From contig NC_088321.1 in NCBI RefSeq assembly GCF_910592395.1, forward strand, positions 2,544,001 through 2,608,000: a stretch of 64,000 bases of DNA, given 5' to 3'. The stretch's first letter is position 1. The number at the start of each line of letters is the position of its first letter. Below are positions 56,626 through 64,000 of this stretch, piece by piece. Both the position numbers and the translations under genes were made by a program. Origin of the DNA: Lineus longissimus (Eukaryota > Nemertea > Pilidiophora > Heteronemertea > Lineidae). The notes under the pieces are model-generated. The model saw nothing but the letters and a program-made list of their open reading frames with translations, searched no databases and had not been told where the DNA came from.

Positions 56626-57934
56626 GGCAACCAGGTCTTAAAGTTTCTGTTGAAAATCAATCAGAGGCTCCATCATTAAGTAGCATTATAGAAAATGTAA
56701 ATGAAATTGCCGAATAACAAAATGTCCTTCAAACGAATGAAACCTTTACAAATGTTGTCGGGCTACTGGAAAAAAATATATGGAGCTAAGTTGGACAAGG
56801 CTGACAAAGATTCTGCAGCTCTCCTCGATCAAGTTGCGCATACAATGACTCAGGAATCTTACAACGTTTTGGCAATATCATTTGTAAAACGGGTTTTTCG
56901 CGACAGGACTTGCACAGCAGACAATCTTGGACAAAATTACCCCATTCATATTGCGTTTTTGCGGACTTTACAAAAAAAAGTCAATCAAAAATGACCGAGA
57001 GATGGCAAAATACATCGAAAAGTGTAGAACTGATCTTTAGCGCCTTGTTTGAAGGAGAGCAAAATGTACATTCCTTGTGGATTGAACACGCTGCTACTTT
57101 GAAGTCACAGCAGGCTATATTGTCAGATCTCGATAGGAGATTAACTGATTAGGGTTTAGAGTTTGATGCGAAATTAAAAGAGATTGAAACTCAACTTTCG
57201 ACTAAGACGATTGAACGAGCACTTTTGCCCATAGAAGTTCATTCAAGAGACACTTCAAATCAATTAATTGAAAAGTTTCTGGCAGGGCGCTTTTTCCACG
57301 GCCAAACTAGTTGATATCATTTTCAGAGCTGTGACCAGCATGAGCAGCTTAGTCCACGATGCAAATCAGATTATTCAGGAATCCTCAAAGCAGTCAAAAA
57401 CCCTCTCCACCCCAAGTAATTTACGATTAACACATAAGAAAGATTTTGAGTCTGCTGAATTTCAAAAGCTCTTACAGGACTTAGAACAGATCTATCACCC
57501 TTTATCCTTTTTCGTGGAGCAATTTAGCTCTCGAATATCATATTGGTCACAGCTTGAGATGGAGTTTACAACTGTGCGCAAGGTGCTCCGGGGTCGCTAC
57601 AGGCGTGCGAATAATCATATGTAAGTTGGCTCAAATGGTAAATGCACATGCAACAATGTCTCTCCTGACGCCTCTGCTCATATAACCAATTATGGACAGC
57701 GCCTACGCGCCTGTTATCGAGTCCTTGCAAGTGATTATTGAAACTCATTTTCGGAAGATGCCAACATGTCCCAAAATGCGGGCAATTGTTCGGGTTATAG
57801 TGATGGGCGAAGATCTTTTCAATGAGGTGTTGGAAGATGAAAAACCAGGCAACATAAGAGTTGCACTAGGAAGTTTCATTTTCCTGGCAGAAGAAAAGAT
57901 AGCAGCCTTAGTCGGACAGGTGAACAGAGCGTGA
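56626..57934 (+). pseudogene. Decayed helical/coiled-coil open frames in virus-like block
   Basis: Four plus-strand frames follow each other: 56701-56994 (DKADKDSAALLDQVAHTMTQ), 56910-57152 (LIFSALFEGEQNVHSLWIEH), 57268-57624 (VDIIFRAVTSMSSLVHDANQ, QKLLQDLEQIYHPLSFFVEQ) and 57692-57934 (VIESLQVIIETHFRKM, FNEVLEDEKPGNIRVALGSF). They are rich in Leu, Gln, Glu and Lys with heptad-like spacing. They probably belong to one or two original genes broken by frameshifts. No family recognised; a structural protein of the element is possible but unproven. Confidence 0.4.
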
Positions 57935-58732
57935 AAAATGCTGATATCGGGCCGAGGGAACACTATAGTCGCTATGATTTAATTGAAACCTATCATGCTC
58001 TGCCAACAGGTCCTTTACATGCAGAGTAAGTAACTTGTGCATGCAGAGTAGTGCTGCTGCATGCCGTTGCATCAAATCATACTTTGGGAAAGCTCTTCGT
58101 TTGACCTGCCGTCAAACCGTATCGAATAACATCTATTATATTTACCTCGTTGGTTTCTTCTACTATGTGTCATGATGAATAATTTGTCAGTTGACTATTC
58201 ACATCATAACGTTTTGTCCAGCAACAGCAGTGAGAAATCCCCGATCGGTAAATCTGAAATGCTGCCAATAGCTGGTCTGCCACTTCAAACTTCTAACAGC
58301 GTGCCCAGTAGAGTGGGGTCGACATTTGTTGGCGGGCCTCATCCTTCATTACGTCGGCATCAACTTTAACACGATTGGCACGAGAAGTGATGCCGTCAAC
58401 GAAGCAGATGGCGAAAAGCTTGAAAAATCCAAAATATACCGCCGCTGGTCCCAGACTGCCAACTATAACTGTTCCAGCTAAACTTGTTGATTATGTTGAC
58501 GATGATATAACCACGACGACGGGCGATGATGATGAGTCTGTCTTAAACATTAGCCATGCATGCGCAGAGCAAAGCGTAGCCTGTCGTCGACTTATGCAGA
58601 AGGCACGCTGTCCGAGCTTTGCTCTTTGGGCTATACTATTTTTAGTACAGAAGTGTATGACTATTTGGAGGATGGTTCTTTTAGGCCTGATAGCATCTTG
58701 CTCAATGTTCGCACAGGCATTTACATAGATTG
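57935..58732 (+). pseudogene. Decayed open frames upstream of the polymerase
   Basis: 58172-58369 and 58375-58730 are open in different frames. The second contains KYTAAGPRLPTITVPAKLVD and an acidic patch (DYVDDDITTTTGDDDESV). In the frame that leads to the polymerase, SELCSLGYTIFSTEVYDYLE and DSILLNVRTGIYID run into the poly-C at 58733-58747. No family recognised. Bases 57940-58170 hold nothing. Confidence 0.4.
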
Positions 58733-58747
58733 CCCCCCCCCCCCCCC

Positions 58748-59460
58748 GGGTTACTATGCAGAAGTTATCTCCAGTCCCAACGTAGGTTTTCGAATCGCCG
58801 TAAGATCGCTCATTTTAGTCGGGGTACAACTGAAACCAGATACAGTTGTGCTTGATAAACCAATAGCCGTTGGTTTCCCCTGCCTTGAACTCAGCAAATT
58901 ACACGATCACAAATTTCATTATGATTTCATTCGACCAATGTATAGAAAGGACTGTCAACTGCTGGAGACCGACACTGATTCGCTAACATACGTCATTAAA
59001 AATCACATTGCAGATGAGGACATCTTGGCCAATCGAAAATACTTTGACCTTTCCAACTACCAAGAGGCAAGCCCTATGTATTGGATCAGAGATAAAAAGT
59101 TACGGGGTACGTTTAAAAGGGAGTATTCCGACAAGCCAATTGTTGCATTTGCTGGACTCGGAAACAAAAATGTATGATTTAAAACACTTGCCAAATCAAG
59201 ATGAGACAACGGTAGATAGTAGAAATGAAACAAGAAAAGCTAAAGGCATTCCGCGAAGTGTCCTCAGCAATATGCACTTTGTCGATTACAAAGCAGCTTT
59301 TTCGAACACCAAAACCTGAAAAAAAGATACTTTAGCATACGATTGCAAAAACTAGACCTTTATACTATAGCCGAAGGAAAACGAGGTCTGTCAAATTTTG
59401 GCACGAAAAGATTTATCTGCGACGATGGCATTCAAATATTAGCCTACGGAAACTACAATT
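58748..59460 (+). pseudogene. Family B DNA polymerase, C-terminal fragment (Polinton/Maverick or adintovirus type)
   Basis: Protein-primed-type PolB would copy a linear DNA genome. Visible signatures: PDTVVLDKPIAVGFPCLELS, HKFHYDFIRPMYRKDC, LLETDTDSLTYVIK (the YxDTDS catalytic motif C, with Glu instead of Tyr), RKYFDLSNYQEASPMY, KKLRGTFKREYSDKPIVAFA, then in other frames KAKGIPRSVLSNMHF and GTKRFICDDGIQILAYGNY, the typical end of these polymerases. Frameshifts lie near 59165 and 59310. The N-terminal exonuclease domain and motifs A and B are absent; a 15-bp poly-C marks the upstream edge. Endogenous relic; the donor group (Polinton transposon or related virus) cannot be fixed here. Confidence 0.8.
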
Positions 59461-59784
59461 GCGACCAAAATTAAAGAATGCTCTTTGCGGTAGTACGTTG
59501 ACGAGCAGAAGACGCAAAACATGATGGCAGCAACAAATACATCATTCAATGTACTGATGGATGATATGCCCGGGCTGGGTTGATACGGACATGGAGGAAA
59601 CGTGTGTCTTTTTCTACATACCGTAACAGAAGAGTTGATGGGACGAAGACAGAGATGGCTTGAACGCGCCTGAGTTGTTATAATCGATGAACTGACGACC
59701 AGAGTTTTCACAAAGTAACAAATAGTTTGACGATGATGTAAACAACATTGGCGGTGACGATTATTTCTCTGATGTTTTATGAGA
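59461..59784. other. Non-coding stretch after the polymerase relic
   Basis: No supported gene; the minus-strand open frame 59711-59439 overlaps the polymerase end in the opposite sense and has no domain. Confidence 0.45.
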
Positions 59785-60228
59785 TAGTTCCGGCAAGTTC
59801 AAATTTCCCGCCCGTATGACGTATCCGTAACGAATTTGCGTATGACGTCATCAATTTGTGCCGTCTTCTCATTACGCACACGGCAGACGAATAGGTATTT
59901 ACGTTTGGATCGCATTTCACACGGAGTCGCTGTACGTATTGGTTTTTCGGCTTAATTGTGATATATTTAACTGTTTCAAATCAGTAATATGGTTTTACAG
60001 GTTGTGTAGATCACATTTGATGTGTTTGGATTTGTAAAATTTGTCAATTTGGTGAAGAAAAGAAGGATTTGCAAATGCTTCGAAATGACGCGGAGGCCGT
60101 GGACTGACGGCGTTTTACACGGAAAGGTGGCACTGCCGGAACTAAAAACTAAGACGTATCTGTAACATATCCGTATTACGTTGGTACGTCATTTCAATAC
60201 GGATACGTCATGCCCATGCCGGAACTAT
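59785..60228. mobile_element. TA-flanked inverted-repeat element (GTTCCGGCA type)
   Basis: ATAGTTCCGGCAAGTTC at 59785 and the complement of the right end ATAGTTCCGGCATGGGC are inverted repeats. A second block inside, GTATGACGTATCCGTAACG at 59814 against ATGACGTATCCGTATTG at the right, extends the pairing. Between them the words CGTATCCGTA and TGACGTCA recur. A TA sits at each end. MITE-like, no coding content. Confidence 0.75.
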
Positions 60229-62819
60229 ATTGTTTCGTAGTGACGTACGTATCAAATGAATGTATTTTGGCGGGTATGCGGCAGGAGTTAGGGCCGTTTT
60301 TGGTTGCGGAATCAACCGATGGTTTGAGGCAGCGTTAGTGCCGTTTTGGTTTTGGATTTTAGGGCCGTTTTGGTGGATTTTATGGTTGATTCCTAAAACA
60401 AAAATTGCCGTTTTGGTTTGGGATCAACCATATACTACTACTACTGCCGGATAGACTGATATTTTACTGCCTCCGCATGCACTCGTTACATGGTAACTTT
60501 ATGAGCCAAGTCTCAGAACTAAGAACATGCGAATACCTTAATAATATTCGTATAGATGGATATGTATTTGGCTTTCCCGACAATATTTGTGTAATACCTA
60601 CTCTGTTTAATGTGCTGATTCGACAGCAGTTGCCATCATTTTGCTGATAAAGAGCAAACAATAACTAAATTAGTCTCATCTGCTGGATGGGATCATTAAT
60701 ATTATTGGTCATGTTGGTTGCGCCACACGGATCCTGGCTCACAAACTAGATCAATAAATCATCTTTTTAAACAAATGTTCGAGTTGCGAAGAAACATGAA
60801 CAGGCATGTCGACACCAAAAGTAATTGATGAAATGCAAACTTTTTTCTATGCAATGTACAATTTTTCTACTGTTGTGAAGTACTTTTAATTTAAATGCTG
60901 CAACAGAGTAATGCTGCGCAGGACAGTTACAGCCAACAATGATGACTCAAAGTCAAAATGTCATAGCGTGCACCAGTCTCTGAAGATCTTCTGCTCACTC
61001 AAGTTCATGATGAGACGTGGCTTTCGAGACTCCTCTGATATTTTTCTTCTTTTTTAGTGTAGTCTCCCAACAGTGGAACGATGGGACTCTCCACTCTAAC
61101 TTTAAGGTTGATCAGATGATATATCCGGGGTGCATCTCTTAATAATCTGCTTAAACATAGATCATCAAAATTTTATGCACGTCCCACGACGACCACGATG
61201 AAAACTGCACAATCTCTGAGGACATACAACTGGTCCTCATAGTTACCTTCGCTTGTTTCACTTTTCAGAACATTCTGGTCGGGACTCTAGTCTTCGAGTA
61301 TTCCAATCTGGTTGTGACTTTTGTCGACAGTGCATTCTAATGCATGCTGTGAAATAGGACCCAGAGTCTTCATTGTTGGTTGTGACTATCCTGAAGTCAA
61401 GCATACATTCCGTTCTCTTGTGAAGTGATCCCAAGTAATCTGTTCACAAGTCATGAACATAAACACGATAATCAAACACAAGTACGAATCTGGCATTGAG
61501 GATTGCAAGAAAGCAAACATGACAACGAGACGTAAATTAGTTATTCACTTCGGTCAATTTAATCTATTTCAGTTGATGTTTCATGATTCTACAGAGTAAT
61601 AAGTCGAGCATAATTTGATCCGACTGCCAGTCTCAGCGAATAAATTCGTAGATTTTTAGTGAATGCTTTTTCTGCGGTAACCTTCTACTTCACTGCATCC
61701 GTAGATAGTTGCATGGCCACCTTTTGCCCTGGAAATGGAAGAGTTAATATATATCAATGGGCAGGTCAATATCATGAGGATATGGGGTCATGATATGGTA
61801 AGTCCAAAACCGACTGCCAAGTCCCATATCTGCCCCGACGACTAGTAAATTAATCTTCCTGGTAACCAACTGACGGCTTCCACCTACTGTGCGCACGTTC
61901 TTGTGTTTGATATGAGGATACATTTACATTCCCGGCCTCATTACAAATGTCTCACAACGTGGTAAAAGGGTCTCTATCCGGCATGTCCGGCAAACAATAG
62001 CAAAGCCACCGCGCTTACAGCTGTATCGAAAGCTATTTTAACAGATATATCAAAGGTGTAATTAAAAAAAATATTGCGTGTGACACAATTCAATAAGATG
62101 TAATCATTATTCTTCAAGCCACTAAAAATGACCATTCAGGACCCGGATGTGCAGGATTTCGCACTCCGCATATTCTGAGTGACTTTTATGACCTTCGCTT
62201 TACAGCGGTCCCAGCTCGGAACAGCAGAACGGGAGACACGTCACGTTGAGTACCGCAAAAATTCGACTTAGTGCCTGATTTCTTTTCAAAAGCTTGATTT
62301 TGAGTAAAATGCGGATTGAGGCCACTGTCAATGGAGACATATACTTGTAATGTGCGTGTTTGATAGCCCAATAGAGGAGATTACTTAAAATACAACGATA
62401 AAATATGTCGATTTTGACCGGCACAACACCCGTTATCAATCTAGCTCTTCTAGACAAAAAAGTCCTTGAAACTGATGAGGTATAAAAACCAAGAGTAGCT
62501 ATAAAATTGACTGGTTAAAAGGCCTACCTAATGAGTTGCTTTCGCCTGGTATGGTTGTAACTTACCACGAATTTCCTTCACAGTATAATGCTCGCCATTG
62601 TTTTCCTCAGAATTCGAAAAAAAACATCGTGTTCGCCATTTTAATGTCCTAGATTACAGCGAACCTCATGATGCGCTTGATCGATCAGGTCAAGATAAAT
62701 TCTCAGCGGTACAGAAAAATAATTCTACAAGGTGAAATGGTGAACTCAACCTTTTCCCATGGGTAAACTTTGGTTTGCGCAGGGTGTAAACAGCATTTTT
62801 TATGCTGTTCATCTAATTT
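60229..62819. other. Non-coding stretch
   Basis: No supported gene. A loose tandem of GGCCGTTTTGGTT-type words (about 30-60 bp apart) lies at 60285-60425. The minus-strand frames at 62186-62457 (SRRARLITGVVPVKIDIFYR) faintly resemble the C-terminal end of non-LTR polymerases, too weakly to call. Confidence 0.45.
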
Positions 62820-63480
62820 TAATCGGATAACCGTTGCTATGATCTGACATGTTTTATAGGTCTATCTAGTGAACAGGTCCATTGACACTTGTTGTAAGCA
62901 CTGGGTAATTGCAACAACTTTTAATATAACCACAATGAAAATCGACCGACCGTAATCAAAGAGTAATGATGAGGTCTCCATCAAGGTGATTCACGGCGAT
63001 TGCTTACCAATTTGTACTGAAAGAAAAAATGCGGGGATGTAACGTGTGTTGCTATATAATATGAAGGAATGCATTTATCAATGACTTTAAAGGTGCACTA
63101 TTTTACTTGTATTTAGAATACCATATCATGCTCTTATACCGAATTAGGTGCCAGAAGATGCTTCTTACAGATTATTGTTGATTACTGCATTTATATGAAT
63201 AACCAATTCTTTTTCAATCAAATTACAATTTATATTTGCAATCTTTTACTGAATTTTCAAGTGAGCGTATCATTATCCATATTTCATCAGTTGTTCTCAT
63301 CACATCGATGATGGTGATTGCTACCGCCTGCCCTGACAATCGACCGACTGTTAACAAAAGTTGATGACGACGAGGCCTCCATCTAGGTTATTCCTGGCGA
63401 TTGCTTACCGCTTTATCCTGAAAGAAAAAATGCACGAGATGTAAGGTTTAGAAATATCGAAATGGAAAGAAAACACTTCA
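62820..63480 (+). repeat. ~400-bp satellite family, locus C (two copies)
   Basis: Two copies in tandem: TAATCGGATAACCGTTGCTA (62819) and TCAATCAAATTACAATTTAT (63215) mark one position. TTGCTTACCAATTTGTACTG (62999) and TTGCTTACCGCTTTATCCTG (63401) mark another, both 396-402 bp apart. Same family as 6815-7140 and 11195-12310, about 51 kb away. Confidence 0.85.
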
Positions 63481-63639
63481 TTAAACCCTTGTATATCAAT
63501 TTACTTATTATAAGACGAGTGTACAAAAAATACAAGACCTAAACAAATGATAAGAACCAACTCGGTAAATAAACTGAAACCAGGTAATACAAAGACCCAA
63601 CCTCTGCTGGTAAGAAAACTAATCTGATCTGTCATGTAT

Positions 63640-64000
63640 GGCTGGCGCGAGTGGACAAAATTCAGAATTATGCCACGGCATAAATAGAAACTGTGGTGCC
63701 CAATAAATCAACCAATCAAAACATCGGATCTCGTGAATTATGCCGCGGCAGAATTCAGAAATATGCCACGGCATAAATAGGAATTGTGGCGTGGCATAAT
63801 TAGACCAATCAGAAGGTGGCAATCGTTTTATTTATGGTGCGGCATAATCGTACTTCCGGCCAATATTCCTATTCATGCCAGGGCATAATTCACGAGATCC
63901 GATGTTTTGATTGGTTGATTTATGGTGCACCACAATTCCGATTTACTTCCGTCCTCCATCAATGACACTTCCGTCCAGAATTCCTATTCATGCCGTGGCA
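63640..64000. repeat. Large palindrome with ATGCCACGGCATAA words, runs off the end
   Basis: AATCAACCAATCAAAACATC, then GGATCTCGTGAATTATGCC, at 63706-63745 is repeated exactly in inverse orientation at 63883-63922. The arms extend outward (ATGCCACGGCATAAATAG near 63670; complement at the window end) and inward. The motif TGCC(A/G)(C/T)GGCA, itself palindromic, occurs at least five times. The centre lies near 63815. The right edge is outside the window. Confidence 0.8.

Noticed and set aside
62186-62457. LINE RT C-terminus on the minus strand
   Set aside because: Only a faint resemblance over a few residues, with no neighbouring RT motifs.
1-64000. CRISPR arrays, bacterial operons, ribosome-binding sites, rRNA genes
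   Set aside because: Nothing in the sequence resembles them; the repeat arrays are satellites and minisatellites, and the gene content is eukaryotic mobile DNA.

Overview
The window is animal nuclear DNA and is almost entirely transposable-element sediment. Evidence for an animal: non-LTR retrotransposons, Ty3/gypsy elements, a tRNA-derived SINE, a pogo-like DDE transposase, C2H2 zinc-finger and kinase fragments with plausible GT/AG splice sites, AT-rich non-coding sequence and frequent TACATGTA-type motifs. The element mix is what is seen in marine invertebrates (mollusc, brachiopod or amphioxus type genomes). The species cannot be decided from the sequence. No complete host gene is visible; nearly every coding stretch is frameshifted, truncated or interrupted.

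Layout. 0-4 kb: a non-LTR reverse transcriptase fragment, then a gypsy pol remnant split by a second non-LTR fragment. 4-7.5 kb: short repeats, a tandem element ending in a CGACGGA-type microsatellite, and the first copy of a ~400-bp satellite. 7.9-10.2 kb (minus): decayed pogo/Tigger-like transposase. 11.2-12.3 kb: three tandem copies of the same satellite. 14 kb: SINE (minus). 16.9-17.9 kb: foldback element with minisatellite arms. 19.7-23.0 kb (minus): the best preserved non-LTR element (ORF1 end, endonuclease, RT). 23.0-30.7 kb (plus): a gypsy element holding a non-LTR element, which itself holds an inverted-repeat element. 31.1-34.5 kb: inverted-repeat elements, including a 1.8-kb foldback element with perfect 10-bp target duplications that carries a protein-kinase fragment. 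34.6-40.1 kb: a second gypsy element with LTR remnants and a minus-strand non-LTR fragment inside. 45.0-45.5 kb (minus): a zinc-finger exon interrupted by a 228-bp member of the same foldback family. 47.2-50.1 kb (plus): a LINE with ORF1, endonuclease, an internally deleted RT and a GAATTG tail, itself hit by two small elements. 51.9-53.2 kb: two more inverted-repeat elements. 55.25-59.46 kb (plus): a decayed block ending in the C-terminus of a protein-primed family B DNA polymerase of the Polinton/Maverick or adintovirus type. 59.8-64 kb: an inverted-repeat element, two more satellite copies and a large palindrome running off the end.

The parts do not form a pathway. What connects them is nested insertion (element in element in element), a recurring architecture of non-autonomous elements whose inverted arms are minisatellites, and two cases where that architecture meets host-like coding DNA: a captured kinase fragment and a disrupted zinc-finger exon.
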